The notes under the pieces: model-generated
The model's input: the letters and a program-made list of their open reading frames with translations, nothing else
Told to the model about the DNA's origin: nothing
The model's database searches: none
Translations under genes and position numbers: made by a program
Shown: positions 31,485-42,181 of the stretch, piece by piece
Numbering within the stretch: position 1 is the stretch's first letter
How the letters are laid out: each line of letters begins with the position of its first letter
Source: Exophiala sp. HKRS030
Taxonomy: Eukaryota > Ascomycota > Eurotiomycetes > Chaetothyriales > Herpotrichiellaceae
NCBI GenBank assembly: GCA_023897205.1
Contig: JAHWDD010000005.1
Span: forward strand, 2,356,001-2,420,000
Length of the DNA: 64,000 nt
Direction of reading: 5' to 3'

Positions 31485-34400
31485 TTACGAATGCCGTAAC
31501 GCTCTCTCCAGCTGCTGATCGACTTGAAGCTGATCGACTTGAAGCATGTCCCAGAGCTTTCCCTTCTTGCGGATCAAGTCTCTGTAGGGACCTTCTTCGA
31601 CCGCCGTTCCGTTCTCCATGACCACTACCTGGTCCGCAAAGGTCATCATTTCCCTCGCATGGGTTATAACTATTACAGTCATTGTGCTTTGCTTCCTTCG
31701 GACTAGACCCATAATGCTCGTTCTAACAGTGTCGGCGCTTTCACGATCTAAGGCACTTGTCGCTTCGTCCAAAATGAGTATCTTGGGATCGCGGACCAAC
31801 GCTCTAGCAATCACTATTCGCTGAGCCTGGCCTCCCGAGACACCCAGTCCCGCTTCGCCGATAATAGTGGCGTAGCCTTGTGGTAGAGATTGAATGAACT
31901 CATGGATCCCAGCCGATCTTGCCGCAGACTCAATACAAGTTGCTGATGCGAGGCTAGAGCCCGGACCCAGACCATAGATGATATTTTCACGAACTGTGGT
32001 TGGGAGAAGGAATGGTGTCTGTGGAACCATGGCCACCAGGGATCGAAGCGTTGATATTTCCAGCGTTCGGATATCACACCCAAACAGCCTCAATGAGACT
32101 GAATCATGCGTGTCCCCTGCGAGTGTTGTGGCTGCTTCTTTTGCTGCCGGAGGATACAAGCCCAGAATCAAGGACGTGATTGTCGATTTGCCAGATCCGG
32201 ACGATCCAACTATTACGGTACATTTCCCCCGAGGGATTATAAGATTCAAATGCCGGAGGGCAGAGGTCTCCGAGTGGGTAGGATAGAAGAAGGTCTGATT
32301 TGTAAACTGTATGGCCACACCAGATCTATTCAACTTGCTCCTGTCCAGCCTTAACTGCCCAGCATTCTCGTGGGAATGGACTGGCATTCTGCTGAGTTCG
32401 AGCAGTTGAGTGGCATATTCCGTAGCTGAGCTGGCGCGTGGAACATATGCCATGATGGCGCTGGCGCTGGCAGTAGTGAACAAGAGGAGAGAAAACACTG
32501 TAAGAATATCCATCGCGGACCATTCTCTGGTTTTGGCCAGATGCACTCCATACCAAAAGATCATTGGTGTGAAGAGAGTAATGACTGATTCTGATAGACC
32601 ATAACAAAAGCCGGTGAAGATCGCGCGACGAGTGCCAATCTCAAATGCCACCTGAAGGGTCTGAGAATACTTCTGATGAAAGAACGACTCAAGTGTCAAT
32701 GCCCTAACCGTCCTGATGTCTGAGAAACTCTCGATGAAGACGTCCAAGAGTTTTTCTACTGCTGAGTTTGTTCGAGAGGACCACCGTGACGAGATCACAT
32801 CGAGAAGCTTCACAACGGCATAGATGAATGGTATGCCTGCGAGACTCACAAGAGCCAATTTCCAACATGTATTCAAAGACCAGGCAAGCGTTACTGCCAT
32901 CATGACACTGACAACAAGGACTTGGGGAGCGAAATGGTCCACAAGAACCCTTGCTCCTTCAGCATGACGGTCAAGCGACGACACTATAATGGAAGATTTA
33001 TTGGTTTCTTCGTCGAACCAGCCCTTTGGCTGTTGCAAAATGCGCTTCACTGCCATCTCTCGAAGTGTATCGACCCATGCCTGACTTACCGAGCCTAAGA
33101 GATACTGCATAGAGGCACAGGCAATGCCGTCAATTACTGCCACACCAACAATGGCGAGTGAGTAAGTCAGCACTTTTGTGTGGTAACCAGAATAAATGCC
33201 GAACGTCCCAAACAGTTGAATGATGGCGTACGAGAATGCAGGTGTGCATCCTGCATGGATAAGCGCTGCTGCGAGGCCGATAACAATTTTAACCTGGTGA
33301 GTTGTGTCCAAGATTGGCCATACCATTTGCAGAATCGTTTGCGTTGAGTCTTGGACAGACTTGTCATCGTGAATAGTTTCTGAGACAGTTCCACCATCCT
33401 CTTTCCGAGCCACATTTTGGAGCTCAATCGCAGAGCCAACAACCCGCAACGTGCCATTGCAAGACCCATTAGATCCATAAGGGCTCGATAAGTCTGTGAC
33501 TTTGTGGTCGCCTGCAACCGGGCTGGGAAGACCAGGTGCTTTGTCGACTAGTTCTCGTGCTCTTTCTGCGGAGTACATAGCTCGAGCACGACTTAGGGAC
33601 TGCCGTTTCAGTCTTTGAAATGCTGGATCACTACGTAGTGATAACACCATAGAAATTCTGCCTCCACTGCGGCCTGATTGACGGACTGCGTGTCGTGAAT
33701 CCGCCTCTGCTGAAGCTGGTGCACGCGATGATAAATTTGAAGGACCCAAACCTCTGGGAAGAATACTTGCCGTCACTTTGGCCACCTTGCCTCTGTGTGG
33801 ATATGGTTGTGTGTGCAGGCCAGGTCCGTCCGCATGTAGTGTATGTTGGGCATGTCTAATCGTGCTAAGACTCCCGCGACAGACAATTCGGCCTGCATCC
33901 ATCATGTATACTAGGTCTTTTTCACGAATCTGGGCCAAGTCATGAGTGATGATGATTGTTGTCCTTCCCTTTCGCCAGCGACGAATTGATTCCATCACAG
34001 CATTTCTGTTAGGGGCATCAAGAGCGCTTGTCGCTTCATCGAGGATCAAGACTGGAGTGTCTCTAAGTCTGGCACGCGCGATAGCAACACGCTGCCTTTG
34101 CCCGCCAGAGAGCTCGGAACCTCTAGATCCGACCATCGTTCCAAGGCCGTTGGGAAGGCTTGCTATCATACCATCAAGAGATGCCAGATGTAAGCATATA
34201 TCAACTTGTGAGACGGTGACTCGGCCAGGCTCTTGGCTACCAAGCGCAACATTGGTGAATATTGTCTCATTGAAGAGTATGCTCTGCTGCTGAACCAATG
34301 TAATGTTGTTTCTGAGCCATGTGCTGTCCAGGTCTAGAATATCACTACCGTCGATAGTAATGGTGCCAGTTCGAGCAAGATAGAAGCGCATTAGCAAATT

Positions 34401-35788
34401 TCCTACAGTACTTTTACCACAGCCACTTTTGCCAACGAGGAACGTGGTCTGCCCGGCAGGAAAAGAGATGTCGCATCCCTGAAGGACCAAGTCCGTTGAT
34501 CTGGAAGTGTATGCGAAGGACACCTTTGAAAGATCAGCATTCCTTTCCTCTGTGAGGGAGTTGACCTACTCCTCGCATAGCAATATCACCATCGCAGAAT
34601 TTCGGTGAAAGGCCTGCACTTTTCTCCTTCTGAGTCGTCCTATCGTTTGCGTAATTCAACTTTGCCGCGAGAGACTGTGCTGAAGCCCTGCCTTCCAGGA
34701 GAAGAAAACTTTGGGGCAGAATGTCTTCGAGCGCTTTGGCAGCTAGCAGACATGACCAAAATGTTATAACTACTTCACCAGAGCTGATTTTTCCAGCATG
34801 AACCTGCGTGCCGCCGTACCAGAAGCCTAATACACTTGTCAGACGTCTTAAGCGAACACCAATATTGCTTCGATCATACTAGCCTTGAACAAAAATGACT
34901 GTCGTTGCAAATCGGACGAAACCACTTTGAAACCCTTTGAAGATGCATGATTTGTGGGAGTTCTTAGCAGCTTGTTCAATTGCCGTGGCGTATTTGTGCC
35001 TTTCATGGATTTGGGTGTTGAAACACTTGACCATCACAATGTTTGAGACGAAATGATATGCAGACTTCATCGCCTGATCCAGGCTGCTGTTCTGGCGATC
35101 GACATACCTCTGCCCTCGGCGAGAAGTCAGGGAGACCCCCACCAGAATAATTGGTAAGGTGGAAAGCACCACCAAGGTCAACTTCCAGTTCGTACGCAGT
35201 GCGAGACCGAGAGATGACAAAGTCTGAACAAGCGCCAGGATCGAAAGACCTAAAGGCTGTGAAGTCGCAAGTTGTATGTCTTGAATTTGCCTATTGTTGT
35301 CAGAGTGAGTTATCCACATAGGAGAAAGACCCATACGCGTGTGTCCTTCCCAGTAGCGCTGCCATACCGATGCTTTGCGCGTCGAACCATTCGATATCCC
35401 GATTTAACAAAGACTGAAAAACCACTCGGCGTGCAGACTTGGCCTGGAGCTCGCCGAAACAAACCCAACACCCGAAAACGCCACCTTTCAATAGAAAAGT
35501 ACAAAGTCCAATTCCGAGCAAGGCATAGATACTGCTTGAAGTCTCTCTATTGAACGTAGGCTCATCAATGATATTGGAAGCGAAGTCTGAAAAGGCGCGA
35601 AAGAACCTGCCGAAGAAGATGGCCATCGTGGGTTGCAATAGGCCAGCGGCCGCCGAAAGAAGAATTCCGCAAATAAAGACTGGCAAATGAGTAGCTCTTA
35701 AGAAGGAAAAGATGCCAGCCGCCGCCTTCTCTGTCCCATGGCGTTGCCTGAGAGGCTGCTGCTCGTGGCTACGTCCATCACTGCTCAT
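31485..35788 (-). CDS. Full-length ABCB/Ste6-type ABC exporter
   Basis: ATP-driven exporter with the TMD-NBD-TMD-NBD layout of Ste6 a-factor and multidrug transporters, 1384 residues. Exons: 35788-35337, 35290-34884, 34826-34570, 34523-31485. The join between exons 2 and 3 needs a GC-AG intron (34883-34827): the only GT choice there leaves an in-frame stop, while GC restores VQGFWYGGTQVHAG. NBD1 has Walker A GKSGCGKST, signature LSGGQRQR, Walker B VLILDEATSAL and H-loop THDLAQ. NBD2 has GSSGSGKST, VSGGQAQR, ILILDEATSAL and THAREMM. Both sites look catalytically complete. The segment QIQDIQLATSQPLG after TM2 is typical of the Ste6-like group. Cargo could be a lipidated peptide pheromone or drugs; sequence alone does not decide. 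Confidence 0.9.
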
Positions 35789-36210
35789 ATCGTGCGAACG
35801 AGGCGTCGTACACTCACTTGGGATTCAATGAAATTGCAAGAACTCTACAACAGCAGGAAAGAAACAAACCGAGGTCTTCTGAATCTGCATTGCATTTGAG
35901 TTGTGTAGTCTCTCGGTTGCCATTGCGAATGGCAGTATTTGCACGCCAAGGCCGACGGGGCTGCTTGATATTGTTCTTCAGGAATGTTGTCGCACCACCA
36001 AGGACTTCCACCTGGTCCCGAAATTCTCTCTGCTCGAATGTGTCGACTTCTTTTCAAGGGGTTGGTATCTGTGTGGTCCTATTGAAGTGTCTTGTTCGCG
36101 GAAGATTGTGAGGCACCGGCCATCTCAGCGACGTGAATGCACGTCATGATTGACCACCTTATTTCATGGCCATTTCTGGTGCATGTGTTTCGGAGCTTTG
36201 ACGGTATCCT
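35789..36210. other. Promoter region of the ABC exporter
   Basis: About 420 bases between the ABC exporter start and the stop of the next leftward gene. No supported feature. Confidence 0.5.
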
Positions 36211-36684
36211 TCACGATTTCTTGCCTGCATCCTTCTGGGCATTCTCATATATCCAGTCGTTAAGTCCGGCTCGGTTTCTTGCGATTTCGACTGCGTAGAA
36301 TTGCATTCGGACGGCAAAGATAGTCTCCTTTTCTCCGTACTCTGTCTTGGGGCTTTTTCTTAGCATAGTGCCGAAGTTGAAGTCGTCAATCTTGTCATCG
36401 CCTTTCTCATAGGCCATAGCAAACTTGCGCCACCGCTCTTTACCCTCTTTGCTCTTCATCTTATCCTCATCGATCTCCTCGGCTGGATCAAACTCGGGGA
36501 ATTCACTTTTAAAATGATCCAGGATCTGGTCATCAAGCCGCGTAAGTCGGAGCTTTGAACCAGGGATTTTCTCCAGTAAGCTCCAGTACACCGTCATTTG
36601 TTGAACAGCCTTGACAGCGAATTGTTTCTCCATATCCTCGTAATTGGGGGCGTTTTCGGCATCAATATAATTATTGAGAGCCAT
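36211..36684 (-). CDS. PBDC1-family protein (yeast YPL225W homologue)
   Basis: Intronless, 157 residues from the ATG at 36684 (MALNNYIDAENAPNYEDME). It belongs to the conserved eukaryotic PBDC1 family (old name polysaccharide biosynthesis domain-containing protein 1). The yeast member YPL225W has been described as a ribosome-linked chaperone for newly made eEF1A. Recognisable features are the N-terminal helix with MEKQFAVKAVQQMTVYWSLL, the acidic middle, WRKFAMAYE and the C-terminal FAVRMQFYAVEIARNRAGLN segment. It is soluble, acidic and without signal peptide. The length matches the family. A CACGTG box lies about 215 bases upstream. Confidence 0.88.
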   Translation of the reverse strand: MALNNYIDAENAPNYEDMEKQFAVKAVQQMTVYWSLLEKIPGSKLRLTRLDDQILDHFKSEFPEFDPAEEIDEDKMKSKEGKERWRKFAMAYEKGDDKIDDFNFGTMLRKSPKTEYGEKETIFAVRMQFYAVEIARNRAGLNDWIYENAQKDAGKKS

Positions 36685-37245
36685 CTTGGTGAGATATTGT
36701 GATCTTGATCGCTGGCTAGTATTATTACCGAATGATGAACAGATTTCCACAATGTAATAAAAACTGTGTCTCTTGGGTGAATTTGAGAAAACAAATTATG
36801 TGATGAGATTCGCCTCGTTGGAGATTTTTTGTTTGATATTCGAAGTGACGACGAGTTTCGGGAAAATTCATTGGATTCCGGAAGTGGCTTGGCCGCGTCA
36901 CGTGGACTAAAATCGACGACAATTCATCTCTGACCGAAACTCGTACACTTTTCTTATTACAAGAACTCAGTCCTCTACACTTCAAGTCTAGCTATTGCCG
37001 AACAGCACTTGGATGAACAAGCCTATCCTGGCTAGGCACTCACTTTTAGAAGTTCCAGGTGTTGCTTTCGTTTCTCGAAATGGCACAGCAATATTGTGTC
37101 ATCTGACAAAGACCTCCCGAAGTTCTCTTTTTCTGAATCTCGCCCAAACTTGCGCACTCGTCTCGGTATCTGCTGTTCGTCCGCTCAAATTTCCAATGAT
37201 GCATGTACAAGTCCGTAAGCTGAACGAAATAGCAATCGCCACGTA
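36685..37245. other. Promoter of PBDC1-family gene
   Basis: About 560 bases upstream of the PBDC1-family start codon, reaching the end of the degenerate gene. Contains CACGTG at 36899-36904. Nothing else recognised. Confidence 0.45.
36899..36904. promoter_or_regulatory. CACGTG E-box upstream of PBDC1-family gene
   Basis: Palindromic CACGTG in the context GTCACGTGG, about 215 bases upstream of the start codon. Same extended word as upstream of the RAMP4-like and CCT2 genes. Regulatory role inferred. Confidence 0.35.
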
Positions 37246-37999
37246 CTAGAAGATGTGCGACTTCAGCTGCGGGGCACAATGTGCTCTCCAGAGGTTCATC
37301 AGGGCTACGCAGCTCTGATGGATCAACAGCAGCAAGGACGTTTCAAGTGATAATGTCAACCTTTCTTCGGTCAGTTCGACAGACCGACGATACTCCGTAT
37401 AAGGTAGAGGACTTCCTGGCCGAGCGATGGAACCTCTATCAATAAGCGTAAGTGCTATAACTCTGATCACTGTCTGCGTCGAGACCGTGAAGATCATCAA
37501 GAAGACCATAGAAGCAATCACGACAGCAAAGTAAGAATTACACCGAATATTGCTCAATATACTCAGTGAAACGAATTGAATGCCTTTCCTTATGGACCAA
37601 TGCCGAGGTCTCACGCATCAATTGGGTAGTAAAACCAACAAAATCCTGCTGTCGTTCAATCAGTCAGGACGTGAAGATGTCTTCAAGGATGCCCAACGCC
37701 TAGTCGACAAGCGTTCTCAGGCGGCCAAATTCGTTGATTTTTACTTTTTTGCGCAAAAACAAGATTGAGCTGCTTCTTGCCGGCCTGCGGACGCAAGAAG
37801 ATGGCATTCGGACCGTGCTTCTTTCTATTGCTATATCGGCGACAATTTGTCTTTGAGGCTACAGTTCATTTCTTACTTCTAGGCAGAGAATGAGCAATCT
37901 TTACCTGGGAGTTCGTGCGAACATTGACCGTCGGAGCTAAAGTCCAAGCCATCTCGATTAGTCCCATTGCCCATATATCCGTACTCACAACAGATGACA
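37246..37999 (-). pseudogene. Degenerate gene, unrecognised membrane-type protein
   Basis: The minus strand shows protein-like stretches that no longer form one frame. From the 5' side: a piece reading MGLIEMAWTLAPTVNVRTN (about 37975-37915) before a GTAAAG donor; then a run with ILEDIFTS and ERQQDFVGFTTQLMRETSAL that is broken by a TAG at 37702-37700 and a TGA at 37666-37664 in the same frame; then a frame change near 37536-37545; then an open stretch to 37246 with a hydrophobic segment (YFAVVIASMVFLMIFTV) and PYTEYRRSVELTEERL. I do not recognise the family. A multi-intron live gene is less likely because the stops sit inside the protein-like runs, but I cannot rule it out. It diverges from the ankyrin-type gene. 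Confidence 0.45.
37391..37399. repeat. TACTCCGTA motif, copy 3
   Basis: Exact copy of the recurring motif, here inside the degenerate gene. Confidence 0.5.
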
Positions 38000-38081
38000 C
38001 ACCACACCATTCCTCGAGCTAACAGAGCCACCTCCATCTCAAGTAGTTGTTACGACACCTTCATCAGAGGATGACATACAG

Positions 38082-39041
38082 ATGCTAGAGGGCGAGGATG
38101 TCATGATCATCGCGAAAACTTACTATGTCCCATCGACATCCGATCTTTCAGAAACGATAGCCACTAAATCCGATGAGAGCGTCCGGTCACCTTCAGCGAA
38201 GCACAACCTAAACCTGGGGCAGCCTACTACGTTACAATTGCTGCCGGAAATGCATGCTGGAGGCACCTCTCGCTCGGGTTCGCAGGTTGAGACACCCATT
38301 TGGTTTGGCAAGTTGACACGCCACCTATATGACGATGTCTATCTCAAACGCCGAGACAAGCTTGCGGATGCTGCTCATCATGGAGACCGGGATGTCGTCC
38401 AGGCATATGTGCGAGAAGCCCGTGGCGCTGGATTCAACTCCTGGCCAAATTATCACCGACTCGGGGGTTCGCGAGGCCCATCTGGCTGGACTCCTCTGCA
38501 CCAGGCCTCATTCCTTGGGGTCCCCGAATCTGTTGTTAGTATGCTCATCGATCATGGTGCCTCAAGGATTTTGCAAACTCCGTGGACTTCGCAGGGAGAG
38601 CTCCCTTACCTTAACATGACTTCACTGGAAATGCCGCAGTTCCTGGGGTCTAGGCATCTGTATAGGGCACTCTCACCAGCCATACTTCATCATATTCCAC
38701 CTGCAACCCTAGACAGGTTGCAACAACATTTCCGCGCCTTGATCAAAGACGATTTGGCTGGTCAACGCGAAGGGGCCAACTTGCGTCTTCCCGAACTAAA
38801 ACTGCTCACCGAGCTGCAGAATCCAGAGACGTATTTTCCGCTCCGGTCTCCCAAGATTGCCATGGTGAGAACAGTCAATACAGTCTATTGTGATCCCAAA
38901 TGATTAACTCAACAGGATGGCCGAGAGCTTATGACAATGAGCATCGATATTTCCCCGTCCTCAGGGTCACAATGTTTTCGCATCACGGAACGAATTGGTG
39001 TGCAACAGATCCACGATGCTGTGTTGTTCGATATGAAGTAG
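38082..39041 (+). CDS. Ankyrin-repeat protein of a fungal-specific type
   Basis: Exons 38082-38864 and 38916-39041 give 302 residues. The N-terminal 70 residues are Ser/Thr-rich and variable. Ankyrin-like repeats lie at about 90-170 (KLADAAHHGDRDVVQAYVREA and GWTPLHQASFLGVPESVVSMLIDHGAS). The C-terminal part, with ALSPAILHHIPPATLDRLQQ, LRLPELKLLTELQNPE and after the intron DGRELMTMSIDISPSSG, follows a family of fungal ankyrin proteins I have seen often without a known function. The reading frame is open for some 30 codons upstream of the ATG (ELTEPPPSQVVVTTPSSEDD), so an upstream exon may exist; splicing into a CAG just before the chosen ATG is also possible. Probably cytosolic. Confidence 0.65.
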
Positions 39042-39704
39042 ACCTTTCAACATAGTCTACTCCAGATCTTCATTGAAATCAGCGTGATGAAGGCGAGCTT
39101 CTTATCTGGCTGAATTATATTGATAGTCTCGATAATGAATATAAATGATAGCTGAAGGGTAGAGATGGATGCCTCGTGTGGAGAGTTCGTAAAGAGGAGA
39201 TGGCGACGGGTTGCGGACTCCGGCTCAAGACGAATCATGTTGCACCCGATTCGCAGCCTCAACACCCGTGAATAAATCCTCACATGCCTTTTGTGCGACA
39301 CAACCTGCATACAGCACATGTGAAAAAAAGAGACAGAGAGAGACAGTGTCGTGTCTGGGCTTAGAAACCTCCGTCCTCCGTATTGTGCTCTTACACGTCG
39401 CTCCCACCGTCTCCACCACCAAAAGCTGCCTTGCCATTTTCGAATCCTCATCTCTCTTTCCCCAACCTTTCAGTCATGATCGAGACAGTCGACCTCATTC
39501 TCTGCGTGCCTCTTTGATACCTGACTTGAGTGAGCTGTTTGTCTGCTTGGCTTAGCACGTTCTATCTATAGCAGAATAAGCGCCAGTCTCTCTCGGACGG
39601 AGTATAGTCAGCCTACTGACCGTTCGCTGCACGGGTCCTACAACTACGAGCACGGAATTGCGTCCTGCGCCCTCGTCCTCGGCAAAGATCGACCTCTAAC
39701 CACC
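39042..39704. other. Promoter region of INSIG-domain gene
   Basis: About 660 bases between the ankyrin-type stop and the INSIG-domain start, including a long likely 5' leader with AG-rich tracts near 39325-39350. No supported gene. Confidence 0.5.
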
Positions 39705-40788
39705 ATGGAGATACCACAAGTCCACCGTCCTATACCTCGAAGGGCATTTGACATTCCTTCAGCCTCGACGGACTCGTCACTGCCTCCCTCTCCAGCGAGT
39801 GAGGATGTGAATGGCGAACTTCCTCTCGGGTCAAAGTCTGATTCCACACCAAGCCGGACCCGATCGATCCTCAACCTCACCTCGTCGACGCTGCTAGGCA
39901 TTTATTCACCTATATCAGATGGGAACAGAGAGGAGCTGTCGACACCGTGGGGCACAGGAGCCCAAACACCGAGCAAGAGACAGAGTATCGACGACAGTCT
40001 ACATCAACAACCCGATGTGACTTGGCAACGAGATGGTACGGGTCCTCGTCTAAAACACAAACCAAAACGAAGAGGCGTTCCGGCCCTGGTCTTTCAGACG
40101 GCGTTGCTATTCACTTTCGGGCTTGGTTATGGCTCTGTCGTTACACATCTACACAAGACGCAACGTATCACACCGGTACCTGTACCGGACATCGAGCAAC
40201 ATTCGGTGTGGTATCTCATGTCATGGGGTATCTTTGGCATACTGCTGGGTAACGCGTTGCCGTTGGTCGACGCATTTTGGGAAGGCTCTACATCTCAAGG
40301 TACAAACAAAAAGCAGGCCATTTCGAACACAAAATCAGCTGCTGGGGGGTCGGATGAAACAGATGCCTCGGACGGTGGTCTTGGTCCGATATGGTATTCT
40401 GCTGTGAGAAGCATCGGAGTCTTCGTAGGCATTGCCTTCGCAGTGGTAAGCCTGCACATGTCCACCAAAATTGACTGATCACCGACTGACTATAACACAG
40501 AGACGACTCCCATGGCAATCGACCTTGCAAGTAGCATTGACTTTGGCTCTGGCCAACCCTGCCCTATGGTACTTGATCGACCGATCATTGCCTGGCTTTG
40601 CCTTTTCCGCGATAGTTAGCATTGCTGGCACTTTGATTCTGTTGCTGGTTGATCCAAACTTTGTCCCCGTCCCGGCGATTCATCAGCAGATGGTGTCTGA
40701 ACAGTTCGGCGTATATACTTGGTTGGCGAGCATCTTGTTTTGTACAAGTATCTGCTTTGGAGCGATCGGCAGAAGGTTGCAACTGTGA
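39705..40788 (+). CDS. INSIG-domain ER membrane protein
   Basis: Fungal insulin-induced-gene (INSIG/Nsg) family protein, which in other fungi binds HMG-CoA reductase or SREBP-pathway proteins in the ER and so controls sterol synthesis. Exons 39705-40445 and 40501-40788 give 342 residues. The N-terminal 125 residues are Ser/Pro-rich and probably disordered. Five or six membrane segments follow: VFQTALLFTFGLGYGSVVTHL, WYLMSWGIFGILLGNALPLV, SIGVFVGIAFAV, LTLALANPALWYLID and FSAIVSIAGTLILLLV, with YTWLASILFCTSICFGAIGR at the end. A hydrophilic loop rich in Ser and Gly interrupts the bundle near residues 200-230. Length and layout match filamentous-fungal members. Confidence 0.88.
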
Positions 40789-40854
40789 AGACGGGCAGAC
40801 GCCGTAGCGAGGTTGGGGTCCACTATCCCGTACGGATGGATGATCTCGAGGGGC

Positions 40855-41679
40855 CTAAAAGGCAGGATTGACTCCTCGCCTCTCAGGATTTTCTAGATAT
40901 GCCTTGTAGAGAATGCCTGGCCACGAGGCTGCAGGCGCTTTCTTCGGATTGCGCACAGCCTGTTCAACAACGGCATCTCCAAGTATCATCTCAATATCAA
41001 GTCGTGGTAACTTGGACTCGATTCCTTCTGCAAATGATACGGCGTCCAACTCTTGTCGTGTTGGAGGCCGGAAATCTATTAGGACGCCGAGTCTGACAAG
41101 CCTCGCTAATGGAGTGATGCGCTCAGCTATGCCCGGAGAGGTGTGCAGCGCTATCGCTGTCCAGACCTCATGGGCGTCTTGCTCGGACTCGTGATGCTTC
41201 CGAAGGAGGTCCGCCGCGACATCTGCACCCTCTACCTCGAAACGCTGTGGACCGTCATGTAGACGGGATGCACCAAAATCGTGGCAGATGCATGCAACAA
41301 ACAAAGACACACTGTCCGCCCACCTACTCTGCTCTTTTCCGGCCAACCAATTGGCCAATAGATAGACCCTCAGGCTGTGGTGGATGATAGGCAACGGCAG
41401 AGCGGCCATCATGAGATCGAATGCATCAGCACACAATGCGGATCCCTGGGGAACATTGACTCGCAACGCAGCTCGAACAGCTGCATCAACAATGTTTGAG
41501 GATGATCCGGTTTCACCAGCACCGGCTCTAGCGGATTCAAGACACATGGTTGGTTGGCAAGTTGCTTCAAAGGGTGTGGCACATTCATGTACGTTGACGT
41601 TGTCCTTGTTGACAATAATGTTGGCGCCGCCGTTCACATTCTTGCATGCGGGCAGAAGAGGGCTTCTGACCTTGTGCAT
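40855..41679 (-). CDS. HD-domain hydrolase (cyanamide hydratase-like)
   Basis: Intronless, 274 residues from the ATG at 41679. The first 60 residues are poorly conserved; a later start at MCLESARAG would also leave the whole domain intact. The HD fold is clear: HHSLRVYLLANWL carries the first histidine, FVACICHDFGAS the His-Asp pair, and GPQRFEVEGADVAADLL and WTAIALHTSPG the later conserved helices. This layout is that of fungal cyanamide hydratase/Ddi2-like proteins, often annotated as HD-domain proteins of unknown substrate. Only 66 bases separate its stop from the stop of the converging INSIG gene, so the 3' UTRs probably overlap. Confidence 0.82.
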   Translation of the reverse strand: MHKVRSPLLPACKNVNGGANIIVNKDNVNVHECATPFEATCQPTMCLESARAGAGETGSSSNIVDAAVRAALRVNVPQGSALCADAFDLMMAALPLPIIHHSLRVYLLANWLAGKEQSRWADSVSLFVACICHDFGASRLHDGPQRFEVEGADVAADLLRKHHESEQDAHEVWTAIALHTSPGIAERITPLARLVRLGVLIDFRPPTRQELDAVSFAEGIESKLPRLDIEMILGDAVVEQAVRNPKKAPAASWPGILYKAYLENPERRGVNPAF

Positions 41680-42181
41680 GAACACCCTCTCAACGCGCCA
41701 TGGGTGATCACGTCGCGTTGTTCAGAGGGGTGCAGGTGATTCGTTTGTGGCCCCTGAATCCTGGCAGGGATGGTTGATTCCGCCCATGATAGGCGTTCGC
41801 GACGGCGACTGACTAGGCGAATCCGGGAAAAGTGTGGACTGTAAATACACAGTACAGTGTGTACGGGAAACAAAAAAAATATACCGTAAACTTGAAAACT
41901 GGAGTCCAAGCGCCTGAGAGCGACTAGCATGCATTCCTACACAAGCCCTCGTTCGCTTCACACCCTCTTCTGCCCTTGCAATATACCCCTCGGAGACATA
42001 AAGGCCTCCTGACTTCAACTCACGCCTCACTTTTGTTGAACGTGGCCGATCTGGTGTCTTGTCCTACCTGGACTCGTTGCTGCCCAACCCGCTCCGCTCA
42101 TTTTTCACCCACTCCCCGCGAATTCAAACACACGGTCCGGCTCACAACAAATCGCCAGTAATAAACAGCCACGAAACAGAG
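41680..42181. other. Divergent promoter between HD-domain and LYAR-type genes
   Basis: About 500 bases between opposite start codons. Contains an A-rich tract near 41870-41880. No other feature supported. Confidence 0.45.

Noticed and set aside
37580..37768. 62-codon plus-strand ORF upstream of the ankyrin-type gene
   Set aside because: The protein-like signal in this stretch is on the minus strand; the plus ORF looks like its shadow.
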